A stretch of DNA of 64,000 nucleotides from the NCBI GenBank assembly GCA_013054445.1, contig JAAMPI010000045.1:19516-83515 (forward strand). Reading direction: 5' to 3'. Positions 1 to 11,099 of this stretch are shown piece after piece. This stretch comes from Cudoniella acicularis. Its lineage: Eukaryota > Ascomycota > Leotiomycetes > Helotiales > Helotiaceae. The position numbers and the translations under genes are program-made. The notes beneath the pieces were generated by a model. That model was not told the DNA's origin. It worked only from the letters and a program-made list of their open reading frames with translations, and searched no databases. How positions within the stretch are numbered: position 1 is the first letter of the stretch; each line of letters begins with the position of its first letter.

Positions 1-780
1 GATTTGATTGAGAAGCACGGGGAGGAGCAGTTGGATATTTTGTCGCTGCTTATTAAGTCAAATTGTTTTAGTGATGATGTGATGGTGGATCAGTTGTTGA
101 CGTTCATTGCGGCTGGGTAAGTAAAGTCATCTCCTCAGATGAACATTGCTGACGGGCGCAATAGCCACGAAACGACATCCTCCACTTTCACCTGGGCAAC
201 CTACCTCCTTGCCAAACATCCTGAAATCCAAACACGCCTTCGTGATGAAATCCGCTCTCAGCTCCCCTCTCCATCATCTCCAGATCCAGAGATTGATATT
301 GCCACTGTGCTTGAATCCCTCCCATATCTCCACGCAGTCTGCTACGAGACGATTCGCCTTTATCCCGCGGTGCCGGTAACGATTCGTATTGCAGTCCGCG
401 ATACCAACATTGCGGGTACTCCGATACCCAAAGGAACGCGACTTCAGCTTGCTCCTTGGGCCATCAATCGCTCACCGGAAATATGGGGCGAGGATGCAGA
501 GGAATTGAAACCCGAAAGATGGATTGATGAGGATGGACACGCGAACAACACTGGTGGAGTGTTGAGTAATTATAGTAACTTGACGTTCTTGCACGGGGCG
601 AGGAGTTGTATCGGGGAGAAGTTTGCGAAGAGCGAGTTGAAAGCTCTTGTGGCTGTGTTTTGTGGAAGTTTCGAGATGGAGATGGCGGATTTGAGTGAGG
701 TTGCAGAACCCGCGGGGGTGATTACCACGAAACCGAAGAATGGCATGAGGCTAAGGCTGAAGAGAGTGGACGGCTGGTGA
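1..780 (+). CDS. Cytochrome P450, C-terminal part (5' truncated by window)
   Basis: C-terminal half of a heme-thiolate monooxygenase; the N-terminal membrane anchor lies before the window. Exon 1 runs from base 1 to about 116 and exon 2 from about 165 to 780, with a 48-nt intron (GTAAGT..ATAG, branch-like CTGAC). Splicing creates the I-helix oxygen-activation motif AAGHETTSS exactly across the junction, which fixes the intron. Downstream are the K-helix ETIR (ExxR), the PERW motif (PERF-type) and the heme-binding loop FLHGARSCIG with the cysteine thiolate ligand. The loop has His where many P450s have Gly, as in some CYP4-like fungal families. The substrate cannot be told from sequence, and no pathway partners lie next to it inside the window. 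Family assignment is very secure; subfamily is not. Confidence 0.93.
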
Positions 781-2243
781 ATATTGGGAGTTTTACGATC
801 GGAGTTCCTTGAGCGCGGTCATTTTGGATGATACAATATGTGTAATGCGTGACGAAATATAATATGAATAGATAGGACACGGGTAGAAAACGGTTTCAGG
901 GTTTGAGAAAATAAATAGACGATCATACGAACATCTAAAAAGTATGATCAACATTCGAGTTTCAGTTATTACGCCCAGAATGCAGAGGATAGAAACTGGG
1001 TACAAGGAAGCTGAATCAAGACAGCTGAAAACTGGATCAGTATCAACCAATTCAAAGTCAGGTGTCACAAGCTGATACCGGAAGATGTTTCACGTAGCAC
1101 TTGCCAGCCTGCAAGTCGCAGCAAGAAAAACACCCGAAATGAACGAACACTAGTTCCAAGTAGCAACACTGTTGGTCTCCAAAGAACGCCACATGCGGGA
1201 AATACTTCGAGATTCCGAAATGCGCATCGAATTGCACATGTCTACGAATGAGGTTTTCGGCATAGGTAGTCTGAGTGAGACCTAAAAACGCCCAAACTCA
1301 AAATTCCCCCACTCCAAGATATCTGGAGTTCCCGCTCCCCTTTATGACTCTGGGACAAAGGTGTGGTAGGCTCCAGAAAAGGGGGATCTCACCAAGTCAG
1401 TCACGTGCGCTTAATTTTTCTCGCCGTCGCCACCGTGATTGGCTGCGACGGAGATTGGTCGGCTCAAGGCATGGACCGGCTTCTCTCAGGCGGGGTCCCT
1501 GTCAACCACTCGGCGACCAAAGACTCGGATCTGGAGGCCAAAGTGGCGCAGATGCGGGGAGACACCGGGGGATCAACACCTTGGCTCTCCGCAACTGTTG
1601 GTCGGCTTTAGCCAAATGCGTAAGGTACCCCCGAGATGCCTCGGTAGCGTGACCGTCATCTTACGCCAATCTTGCCCTCCTTTTTTCTGGCATCTGATCC
1701 AAAACGATGTGGCGCGAGAGACATTGCTCGATGAGGCGGTGTCGTCGTAGGATCGTGAATGGTTTTTGGGAGTCTCAAAGGAAAGTCGAATTGTCTGGAT
1801 TTGTTTCAGTCACCTCGATTTAAGCCTGAAGACCCTTTTCCTGCGTGGCAAGGTTATCTGCAGCCCTTCCTGTAGCTTTGTTTTCTCGGTATTGCAACAC
1901 CGTGCTTCAAGTAGTACCGATGGCAGCATCCCAGTTAGACTGCAATGGCACTCCTCATTTGGTTATTTCGGAATCACATGTTGAACTCGGAGATGTTACC
2001 CTAGTCGGTTTGCCATCAGTCAACTTCCTCCCCACCTTTCTGTTTACCCTTGCGTCTTAAAACTTTTTCGGTCGTCTCCATCTTTTTGATATCAACTCCA
2101 TGATCCGCACCCCAGAGTCCCCACAATCGCATCTGCTCTCATCTTAATTTTTTCGTTTGGAGATTATACGTCTGGGACGTAGACAAGATACTTCTTCTCA
2201 TACGATTCTTGTTGTTTGTTGTGCTCCTATATACATCTTCACG
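781..2243 (+). other. Gene-less stretch, promoter side of DUF3712 gene
   Basis: No coding region is supported. The short overlapping frames at 1275-2060 have no recognisable motif and shift frame against each other. The last few hundred bases hold pyrimidine-rich tracts of the type seen before fungal start codons. Confidence 0.5.
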
Positions 2244-3521
2244 ATGGCGGATTTTGTGACGCACAATAATGGTTCGACCGGCTCGACAGACGACAAAAAG
2301 TACGAGGCCGAGCAGATCGAGCAGCAAGAGGTCTCGGCGCCGACGTATGGGAAAGGGCAAAAGTTCAAGAGACATTGCGCGCGGTTCTGGTGGCTTCATC
2401 TCTTGATTTTCTGCATCTCCTTCTTGATCATCGCGCTTTGCTTGTAGGTATTCCCGAGAAATCCGACAGGTTGTATTGAAGCCCGAACTAACCTTTTCGT
2501 CCAGAGTTTATGTCGCTATGCCCAAAATTGCTCAGAAAGGTGTCGATGAATCTTCTCTCGAGGTTACGGAATTGAAGTTTCTGAATCCATCGGACACCTC
2601 GATCACCTTGACGCAAAACGCTATCCTCCACAGCCCGAGCATTTATACACCAACACTGGACCCCTTCGTTGCGGGTTCGTATCTGGTTACAAATGGCACT
2701 TTCGGCCCAGCGCCAATGGTGTACATCAACATGCCTAGTATTCATGCTTTACACCCATCGTCCACCGCTAGTGTCGTAGAAACTCTGCCCATCAACAACA
2801 TCGACCAGCTTACTGAGTATGCAACCCAAGTCATTGCCAACGAATATGTGACGACTGCTTTGACGGGCAAAACGACACTTCACGAGGGAAAACTTCCCAC
2901 AACAACCGTCAACTACAATTCCTCCTTCACTTATAAAGGTGTGTCGCATGATGCTTTGGCCATTCTGCCATCTGTTGCTAACATCAGCAGGTCTCAATGG
3001 ACTGGCAGGCTTCAATATCACGAACGTCAAGATAAACCTCACCAACACTGACCCAACGACGCCTAATGTCCAGGGTTCCGCCTACATTCCCAATCCATCG
3101 GTGATGACAATCGAGCTTGTAAGTTTCTTGCTGCTTTCATTCCCGACATACCGCTGATGAAAAACAACAGGGCAACGTTACCCTCTCCATATCAACCGCA
3201 AAGGTTGGTGTCGTCGGAACGGGATACATTGAAAATATGACCCTTGTCCCAGGAAACAACACTCTTCCAATGACCGCAATCTTGAATCAGACTTTGATAT
3301 TAGCCAGCACGGATACCACAACAGGCATTGCTGTTTTGGAGATCACTGGCCAGAGTTGCGTCTATAATGGCGTCCATTTGACGTATTATGTGAGAGATAC
3401 ATGGAAATGGAGCCTCAAAGAAATGTGCTGACTTTTGAAATAGGAGAAAGCTTTAAGCCAGAATGTGCTGACCTTATCGATGAACGTGCTCCGAGTCATA
3501 GCAGACAGTACCACAACGTAA
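2244..3521 (+). CDS. DUF3712 / LEA-like single-pass membrane protein
   Basis: Five exons (about 2244-2443, 2505-2938, 2991-3118, 3171-3389, 3444-3521) give a 352-residue protein; every junction keeps frame with GT..AG and short introns. The N-terminal ~47 residues are hydrophilic and cytosolic-looking. One strong membrane helix (residues about 48-70, starting WWLHLLIF) follows, then a long beta-rich outer domain with several N-glycosylation sites. The VYVAMPKIAQKGVD start, the NPSD..ITLTQ strand and the late NTLPM segment fit the fungal DUF3712 family, related to LEA-type/Vac7-like beta domains. Molecular role is unknown; the family is thought to be membrane- or vacuole-associated. The start is the ATG preceded by CACG, with no in-frame upstream ATG. 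No linked partner gene is evident. Confidence 0.85.
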
Positions 3522-3704
3522 AGAAAAGTTGAGAGGGCATTTGAAAGAGGCAGGTGTTGGCACGTCTATCTTTAGAATGTATCACGAGGAATGCTGTGTA
3601 ATGAAGATGTTTCGGGAACTCGGTTGGGTACGGACGGTTACTCGCGTTTATATTGTAGATACCCGGTCATTATCGTCAGAAAGAATAAACAGCGTGTAAA
3701 ATTA

Positions 3705-4071
3705 TTTGATTTGATTAACTAATTAATACAGTCACGTGATACTTCTTTATAGAAGATAATATAAAAGTCTGATTAAGGTTTAAGATTATATAATACTAAG
3801 CCTAGAAGGGAAGGTATATAGGAGTAACATTTTCTAATTAGCTTGGAAAAGCTTCTAGAAGGCTTAGGTAGTAGTTACGGGACACTTAGCTAAGACGGAA
3901 CACTACCAGGCCGACTATTCAGCTCCTCCGGCTCTCTAGAACCACCTTTATAAACCTATTTATTAAAGGAAGGGATTAACATATATTTAGACTCTATTTC
4001 TATAAATGATTAGTAGATATTTAAAAAATAGTTTACTAAACCATTAGTCAACTTAATTTAATCAAATCAAG
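3705..4071. repeat. AT-rich element with imperfect terminal inverted repeats (MITE-like)
   Basis: The motif TTTGATTTGATTAA at 3705-3718 recurs inverted as TTAATCAAATCAAG at 4058-4071 (13 of 14 matching). The motif appears again in direct orientation at about 4112-4130. The interior (about 340 bp) is AT-rich, has no open frame and holds TA-rich motifs as expected after RIP. Size and ends resemble a degraded miniature inverted-repeat element, but target-site duplications are not clear. Confidence 0.4.
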
Positions 4072-4423
4072 TGGGTCTTAGAAACGCTTAATCAAAATTT
4101 AATTAAGAATATTTGATTTGATTTGATTAATAATTAATTAATCTGAATAATCCTTCAACACACTGAATAAACCGCCTCTATTAGCATTCTGATGTTTTTG
4201 GAAAGCTGAATGTATCACGCGATTCCTCTGTTCCCTCCCCAACATATCCATGTACGATCGGGAGGTGTATATGTTGAGAATAAGGGATTGAGAAATGAAT
4301 TGACGGTGATGGAGGTGATGATTGCTGCTGCTGTGCTTGTGAAGCTTTGATTGAGTCCATGGGTTGAATGAAGGCTCCTGTTGGTGAAATTCGCGATTGA
4401 AGGTATCGATCGGCTCGTTCAAT

Positions 4424-6041
4424 CAGTGGGGAAGAGAATTTGCCCCGGAAAAGAAGGCATTGTCATGAAAACATAAGGACAGATCGAAATGCTGACCTTC
4501 CGGCTCGAAAGAACATGCGATATACGGGCAAAAAAGGATCACGAATTCTGCGCTATCGTTGGCGCAGGGAGACTGATAAAATGTGTCATCGTCGATCGAG
4601 AATGCCTGGCGAATTGATCCAATGATCACACTCCACGAGTGACAACCTATCCCTATCATAGAGAAAAGGTGTTGAAATTCCAACAGAATGGTGGCTCAGC
4701 AGCGTGCCAGCCAAAAGGCTCGAAATCTTCGAAGAAGTTAATGCATAACTCGTCCCCAGCGGCGAGGTAAGCGGGTAGTATACGTGGCTCAAGAAGTTCG
4801 GAAGGTTGAACCTCAAGCTCACTATAACCTCCTGGGCTCCACAGCTGCACTCTATGTAGAGAACAAAATCGTTCCTGTTTATGAAGTGCTATGCCAAGAA
4901 GCCAGTCCTGGAATTCTATACCCCCCTCCCCCAGTCATAACGATCCCATGCACCGAGTCCTATACAAAGCTCCTCGAGAGCCAGTGGCAGTTGTTCAAAA
5001 TGGACAGATGGTCACATTTCTAGCGGTAAATGCGCATTCTCAGTGTCATCTTTTGATATTGCGAGGGCGTACAGAGGAGCTGCGACACGTTTGAGGTTCG
5101 TGAATGTCGAAAGGCTCTCGAAAACTGTTTCGTCTGACTCAAAGGCGACATATTTGCTCATGACAATCAGCTCTTCTAACGAAGATCGCTAAATTTGAAG
5201 CGCATGAGTAAATCGGTGATATGATAATCTTTCAATTCCATCTGACACGTATCCATAATAATCTGAAGTGTTTGTTTTAAAATGTATCGATTTCAGGACT
5301 TTTGGCTAAGTCAAGATCTCGCCAAGGGCAGTACCCACGGGAACCGTATGTGGAAGACTAATAGAAACCACATTTGACGTGCGGATCCTTGCAAGCATTG
5401 GGAGTCTCCCAAACGTACTTCATATACCGGCCTCCAATAATGAGATGTATTTCAAGGTTGGGATGGCAAGGAGCGAATATATTTTGTCAACATTCACCGT
5501 GTTTGTCGAAGGAAGCCTCAAATAGTGGGTTAAAGAATACGGGATTTCCAATGAGATAACAGCAGGGTATTTGCAAGTCTTGATTCGATGTTGGGCGGTG
5601 AAAGATGCAAGAACTGCACCGAGGGTCTCAGCTGCTCGAGCAGTGAAATAAATGTTCTTCACACGGCGGGTTCAAATTTGGATGCCATTGGAAACTGACC
5701 CCTTTGATCAGAGACCGGAGGTGCGGGGACAACATAATTGAACTGTAAAATTCACGAAGCGATAGAATTCTGGAGATGCGAGGTTGAGAAGCAAACACAT
5801 CGCCGTTGCGATGGAAGCCGTACCTCGCTTGATTCGATACGGGTGGATCCACAGACCGAAAAAGAACACAGCGGTAGAGCTGGGCGACAGCAGTTTGTCG
5901 AAAAGCTCTCGCTGTCAGGGCCAGTGCTACAAGTGACTGAGAAGAAAGACAAGAGACGACATGTTCCAAGAGCTCTAGAGGGAGATCCAGGAGAGCACTC
6001 GTCGTTCTCTGACATTCACCATTGGTCATGTTGGCCGCCAT
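4424..6041 (-). pseudogene. Decayed F-box / leucine-rich-repeat gene
   Basis: The start at 6041 opens with an F-box (LLDLPLELLEHVVSCL ... ALALTARAF), the Skp1-binding module of SCF ubiquitin ligase adaptors. The frame ends at 5628, but coding-like LRR sequence continues in other frames. Examples are VKNIYFTARAAETL just before 5662, a stretch around 5050-5190 containing LEELIVMSKYVAF and TFTNLKRVAAPLY, FEQLPLALEELCIGLG near 4960, and tails ending near 4656 and 4424. At least four frame changes are needed to link them and none coincides with a convincing intron. One switch at about 5190 could be read as an acceptor (TTTAG), so a partly functional multi-exon gene is not fully excluded. Fungal LRR F-box proteins are usually 450-550 residues, which fits the 1.6-kb span. 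Confidence 0.6.
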
Positions 6042-7068
6042 CCGGTACGTAGGGGATTAGGACGAAAGCCGTTGCAAGAATTTAGCAAGCTAGCACCTTT
6101 CATGGGAAGCTTAAGGGGTATTAAAAGACGATGCGAAAGGGTTTCCAGCGTTCAACATGATATGTGTGCCACGGAATTTTCTGCCAGAAAATAGGGTTAA
6201 CAAATTGAACTCACTTTTGAGAAGACCTAACATCTAAAAAACATACATATAACTCTTCTGTCGGAGATGTCCTAGGGTAACTTTGTGGGTCCATGTGTTT
6301 TATCCGGCGGTAGATAACGGCAAGGCCACAATTAATAAACACGCCTCTTCCGCCTATATCAGGTGATCAAGGAAGGGGTGCGGCTAACTCACTGGATCCT
6401 ACCACGCCCCCCTCAAAATAAGCACTCGAAAACCGAAACCTTTTCCTTCTTAAATTCTCATCTTGACAAGACTTAATTGAATTCAATTTGCTCAGAAAAT
6501 CAAGCTTTCTTCATTCACGAAAAACGCTCGTTCCGTTCCTATGATCAATTTTTATTTGTTTTCAATTGGCAAGTGCATGATTGATTCACTGCAATGAATG
6601 GCGACGCTGCGCCCTGCGAGGAAATGTTCCAGCGCTTGCGTATGCCTTGCGACAGGTCTTGGGCGTCACCGAAGAACGTTAATTAAGGATCAGATACCCA
6701 ATTGTAAGTTCGTGACGCTATGTTTTATTGTAAAGCTACTATTCAATTGATCATTTTGAATTGCACCCACTTGCACAGTTACAGACCGAATGCTCGCTCT
6801 CAAACAATATGTCTGGGAACGAGAATACAGCTCTTGGAGCAAAATTTTAGATTTGGGTTTTATCTTGTTGATTTCGTTGCTCCGATGCCGGCTTATTCGC
6901 CATATTAGCATGTATTTCACAATGATTCATAAAAACAAGAACTTTCAAATCCCACTCTTGCAGCTCCTTCTATAATAGAGTCCACTGAGACTTTCTATCC
7001 TAGAGTTCTGATTTTAGAACGATATTTCACAAATCAAGAATCCCATTAGCAAAGATCAGACAGCAAAA
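6042..7068. other. Intergenic region before GNAT gene
   Basis: No supported gene. It is moderately AT-rich. The bases before 7069 (CAGCAAAAATG) form a good fungal start context for the next gene. Confidence 0.5.
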
Positions 7069-7899
7069 ATGCTACTCACTTCCCTGGAGATAGCTCAGCG
7101 GCTTGAAGAAGCAGACATCCTCCACATAACTCGACAAGCAGATGCCTGCGCTCAAATCTTCCTTGACCACAAATCTTTCACGGTGCCCATTGGTCACGGT
7201 GTAGCTGCAATCACTCTGCCCTCATTCGGACGAAAATTGAATCGGATTATTGGGTACGGGATGGCCGGACGCGTCTCAGAGAAAGACCTCGTCGTCGTCG
7301 AGGCTCTATTTACAAAAAACGGAGTCGATACGGACATATGTCTCTGTCCACTTGCCGATCCATCAGCGCTTCAAGTCCTGACCTCCCGTGGATATAGCGT
7401 TAATAATTTCATTAACAGCTACGTGCGCGTTCTCACCGATGAGGATTTCAAGGAAGTGAAAGTAGAAGGAATCACGATATCCCGTCTTCCAGCTGAAAGA
7501 GACCAAGAATTTCCCAGCTGGTGTTCGGCGGGGTTCAGAGATGGTGGCAAGGCTGAGTTACTTCTCGAAACTCTTGCCCGCACTGCGGTATTGCGTGCAG
7601 ATACAAGTATTTACATTGCAACTGTTGATGGGAAAGTTGCCGGATCAGCGTGCATGGCTTTAATTGAGACTTCGAAAGGGGGTGTGGCTCATTTTTACAT
7701 TGATAGCACTTTGCCTGAGTATCGAGGACAAGGGATCCAGGGTGCTCTGCTGAGAGCAAGATTAGCGGATGCGAGGAAAGCAGGGTTTGACCTTGCTTCA
7801 GTTGGGGCCCGGCCTGGAAATGGAAGTTGCAGAAATATTGAGCGGGCTGGGTTTAGCCTTGCTTATACCAAGGCTTGGTACGTGAAAGCTCACAAATGA
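7069..7899 (+). CDS. GNAT-family N-acetyltransferase
   Basis: Single-exon 276-residue protein. The C-terminal half carries the GNAT fold: a beta strand SIYIATVDGKVAGSA (about residues 180-194), strand GVAHFYID, and motif A, EYRGQGIQGALL (about 217-228). The R-G-x-G-I signature there binds the pyrophosphate of acetyl-CoA. The C-terminal NGSCRNIERAGF segment matches motif B, where a conserved Asn helps at the active site. The N-terminal 130 residues look like a degenerate second GNAT-like or substrate-binding half. The acceptor (amine, aminoglycoside, amino acid or protein) cannot be predicted. The start ATG has an adenine-rich context and no upstream in-frame ATG. It lies alone between an F-box pseudogene and AT-rich DNA. 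Confidence 0.85.
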   Translation: MLLTSLEIAQRLEEADILHITRQADACAQIFLDHKSFTVPIGHGVAAITLPSFGRKLNRIIGYGMAGRVSEKDLVVVEALFTKNGVDTDICLCPLADPSALQVLTSRGYSVNNFINSYVRVLTDEDFKEVKVEGITISRLPAERDQEFPSWCSAGFRDGGKAELLLETLARTAVLRADTSIYIATVDGKVAGSACMALIETSKGGVAHFYIDSTLPEYRGQGIQGALLRARLADARKAGFDLASVGARPGNGSCRNIERAGFSLAYTKAWYVKAHK

Positions 7900-9000
7900 A
7901 AACGAAAGATATCTAAATGCTACTGCAAAATCAAAAAAATTCGAGCCAAGGCCATCGGTTGTAAAAGGGGATGGCATAATGTAAATATTCCAACGAGTTT
8001 AAGAGCATTGCAAGCAGTGGGAAACAGGGAATTCGATATCGGAATCTCGACATGAGCATTTTCCACTTCCGTCTTTAGACCTGAGCTGTAGGTGAGCCAG
8101 GCTAAGCAGTCTGTAACTACCGCTGGCTAAATTAGAAAAAGTAAGTTATAGATTCTTCTCAAGCTAGTACTAGATACCTGTTTATAAGAGCCGCACTAAG
8201 CGACTAACTAAAGCTTAAATTTATAAAAAATACTTGAAATAATAATTAATTTTAATAAAACAATAAAAAAAAATAGCTTTTATTAATTAATAGTAATAAT
8301 AATATATTAAAATAAATATTATATTTATTAACTTTATGTTAAATTAAATTTATTTTAAATAATAATTTATATAAAGTATATAGAATATTAAGTTTATTAT
8401 TAACTAAGAATTATAACTATAGTTTCCTTTAATATCTGTTATTAGCTAGTAGTATACTATTGACTCTGAGATATGCTTTAGCTTAGGGACTGATAGAGCC
8501 AGAATGAACCGATCCTAACCTTGACTTAATTGACGTTAGTTGTGTGAGTCATAGAGACGCCCTACTTCTCGTTCTTGGGTGTTACAGATTCATGATTAGA
8601 CCGCAACTTAGCCTGATTCTGAAAATAATCGTGTTGGGCCATCCATGCACAGGCGCTGTAAGTCAAAACTATCGGAAACTAGGCAAGTATATGCAGGCCA
8701 TTGAAGATCGCCGGCGTGAAGTTGGCCAGCAACTCGAAAGCTTAGGTTGAAGCAGCAGCTGCCTTATTGGTTTTGTGTATCTTGTTAATGTTTTCAAAAA
8801 GAGCGGTGCCCGTCATTTACTTTGGAAGTCTTGAATCTGATGTGTAAATCTGCTTCTGGTTCCTTCGCGATCCGTTCCCAATCAAGCTCAACTCAACAAC
8901 TACATCAAACCCATAGACGCTAACACCTACCCACGCTTAACGTAAGTTCTCTTGCAAGTTTCCTGCCACCCCCAACGCCTTTTAACATTCACCTCTTAGC
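7900..9000. other. Gene-less region with extreme AT island
   Basis: Bases about 8215-8420 are almost wholly A/T (TAATAATTAATTTT-type runs), typical of a RIP-mutated relic repeat. A short frame at 8544-8750 lacks an ATG start and any motif. The segment at about 8943-8999 begins GTAAGT and ends TTAG directly before the ATG at 9001, so it may be a 5'-UTR intron of the next gene. Confidence 0.5.
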
Positions 9001-9177
9001 ATGTGCGAGAAGACAGTTTCTAAAAAGATCTACGCGTGTGGTGACACCAAAGAGCAAGATGTCACGTTCACCGCTTGCAACAAACAAGGAAAACAAGGTC
9101 ATACGGCCAAAATTGTTCTGTTGGCCTCTAAAAGGGTCAAGGGAAAGTGTGGAGAATACAACTGCATTAACCCCTAA
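9001..9177 (+). CDS. Small Cys-containing conserved-type fungal protein (58 aa)
   Basis: A 58-codon frame begins MCEKTVSKKIYACGDTKEQD and ends GKCGEYNCINP. Five cysteines fall in the pattern C...YACG..K...ACNK...KCGEYNC, reminiscent of short fungal Cys-rich proteins with a C-K-x(n)-Y-x-C-G-x-x-K opening. There is no signal peptide, so a cytosolic or nuclear, possibly zinc-binding role is more likely than a secreted effector; this is inference. Support comes from the charged, non-repetitive composition, the clean ATG and the intron-like GTAAGT..TTAG segment immediately upstream. No function is known. It could also be a remnant of a longer gene. Confidence 0.5.
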   Translation: MCEKTVSKKIYACGDTKEQDVTFTACNKQGKQGHTAKIVLLASKRVKGKCGEYNCINP

Positions 9178-9514
9178 GTTGTTATAACTTGTGAGTTTGT
9201 CGCTGCACGATATTTCTTCCAGTGCTATTGACTGTAAGAGGATTGATGGATGAAGGAAGAGGGAGAGGTGCTACCAGTGGCTGCGTCGGATTGATTTACC
9301 AAAGCTTGACCAGCTTTGAACCACACTTATTTAGAAATATACCGCAGTATATTCTTGTCTATAGCTAAAACCCCATAGCAATCGAGCGCTCCTCTCTCAC
9401 TCCGTGCTTGTTAGTATGCCAGATTGCTACCCCAGATAAGCCAACCAACTCCAGCGCCATAATTGAAATCCACACTTACCCCGCTTGCCACAACCGCAGT
9501 TCTTAGCCCAAATC
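9178..9514. other. Short intergenic region
   Basis: Nothing recognisable was seen between the small Cys gene and the 3' end of the kinase relic; the two converge here. Confidence 0.4.
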
Positions 9515-10386
9515 TCATTCATCATCATCCATCAACATTTTCGTCTCTAGAGCACACAAGATCTCCTCCACAGTACTGTATTTCTTCATCCAACAGCCCA
9601 TGATGACCTTCCCTCCAATCAGCCCTCCTAAGTCAGGAAATTTCTCCTGCCTAAAAAGAAGGTCCACTTTTTGGTCATATTTGTCCATTTCCTCTGTTGT
9701 CTTGAATGGACCAGGTGACTTGTAAGGCCAGTGCCCTGTCAGGATGATGTAAAGGATAGATCCAAGGCTAAAGATATTGGTTGCTAGGGTGGACACATAT
9801 CCTGTGTAGGATCAAAGAAGCCGGCGTTGGGAACATGGCCCCCATCTAGACCCACCTCTTCACACGTTGATCCACCAAAGTCGCATAGCCAGATGTCTAG
9901 AGACGCTGTTGAAGTTGCATGAACGAGGAAGTTCTCGGGGCGCAGATCCGAGCGTATCACGCCTTGGCTATGAATGTACGCGATGGATTCCGCCGTTTGC
10001 CAGCACCATTTCTTGCGCAGAGAAAGGGTAATGAAGCTGTTGTTCTCGCCGGTATACTACTGTAGACTACCGTGGCTAGCCTCAGCAAGGAGTAACCCTT
10101 GCTGCATGCCTATGGTTTGTTGGTATCCCAGATGTTTGAAAATAACGGTTAACACGATAAAACTGCCTTTATGGCATGCTAGAAGTGAATAAACTTTACC
10201 ATCCTTGGATAGCCTCCCAGTTTGTTAAATATTTGTCGCTCGACTAAGAAGTTGTGCACAAACTCCCTAGACGGTTCTTGGTAACAGGAACTCTCTTCCC
10301 AGATCTGTGTGGGGTGATTTCAGAATCATTCCTAGTCGTACTCGAGAGAAGCTAGACGTCGAGCCATAGCACTTCAAAGCCGCCAT
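9515..10386 (-). pseudogene. Decayed protein kinase (fungal-expanded family)
   Basis: Translated right to left, the pieces reconstruct most of a small (~290 aa) kinase. An N-terminal start MAALKCYGST and beta strand GMILKSPHTD (near 10386-10310) come first. An alpha-C helix segment EFVHNFLVERQIFNKLGGYP follows, then LLLAEASHGSLQ, the catalytic loop HSQGVIRSDLRPENFL with Asp-Leu-Arg-Pro-Glu-Asn, CDFGGS (DFG magnesium loop), and IFSLGSILYIILTGHWPYK (subdomain IX). The pieces lie in different frames: breaks occur near 10305, 10200 and 9797. A stop TAG interrupts GSLQ*YTGE at 10057-10059. The usual His before the catalytic loop Asp is replaced by Arg (VIRSD). This family is strongly expanded in many Leotiomycetes and Dothideomycetes. 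Clearly non-functional as assembled. Confidence 0.8.
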
Positions 10387-11099
10387 TCTAGAAGGAGCGA
10401 ATACGGGAACTCGAAGGTGAAAATATAAAGAAGGCAGGAAGACAAGCTGATAAATGGCCGACTATCGAAGGGAGTTCAAGGTGTGAATTGAAATGGACAA
10501 AGCTGCGACGTTGATACATGCGTGGAAATATGATTAATCAATAACAAAAGCTACAGAAAGGAATTAGTAGAGCACGAAGTGAGATCTGTTCTAGGATTAG
10601 CGCTGAGCTATAACTTAGTAGTTTAGAACAGTAATTAGCGTCGCTAAGCCTATTTAGATTATTAAATATTGATAATATTATAAGTTTTATAAAAGTTTAT
10701 TTAAATAAATTTCTTTTTAGAAACCATTATTTTTTATATAATAACTTAATAGTTTTCTTATATAATATTTGAGTAATGACTCTAAGGCTTTAATTTTTAG
10801 AAATTTCATGTTTTATAAGGTTTTTAAATCTATTAGATTAAAGAAGGAAAGATTAAGAGAGGACTATCATGTGGGGGCCAGCATTGATGCCTTAGGCATA
10901 AAGTTGGCCTAGTCTTGCGACCTCGACCATCCGATCTCAACACCATCTATAATCTCTAATATCAATGGCTCCTACGCCAAACACGTAAAGAAGCAGACTT
11001 TACCCATGTATCCGCATATGCAGTGGAGACAGCATAGTCTCGACGACTTCCAATAACACCGCCGTCACCACTCACTACTTTCAGCAGCAAGCTCTCAAG
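10387..11099. other. AT-rich island and promoter of zinc-domain gene
   Basis: Bases about 10640-10850 are AT-rich with TTTTATATAATAACTT-like runs and no frames, resembling RIP-degraded DNA. The last 150 bases are pyrimidine- and CA-rich and probably form the 5' leader of the following gene. Confidence 0.5.
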
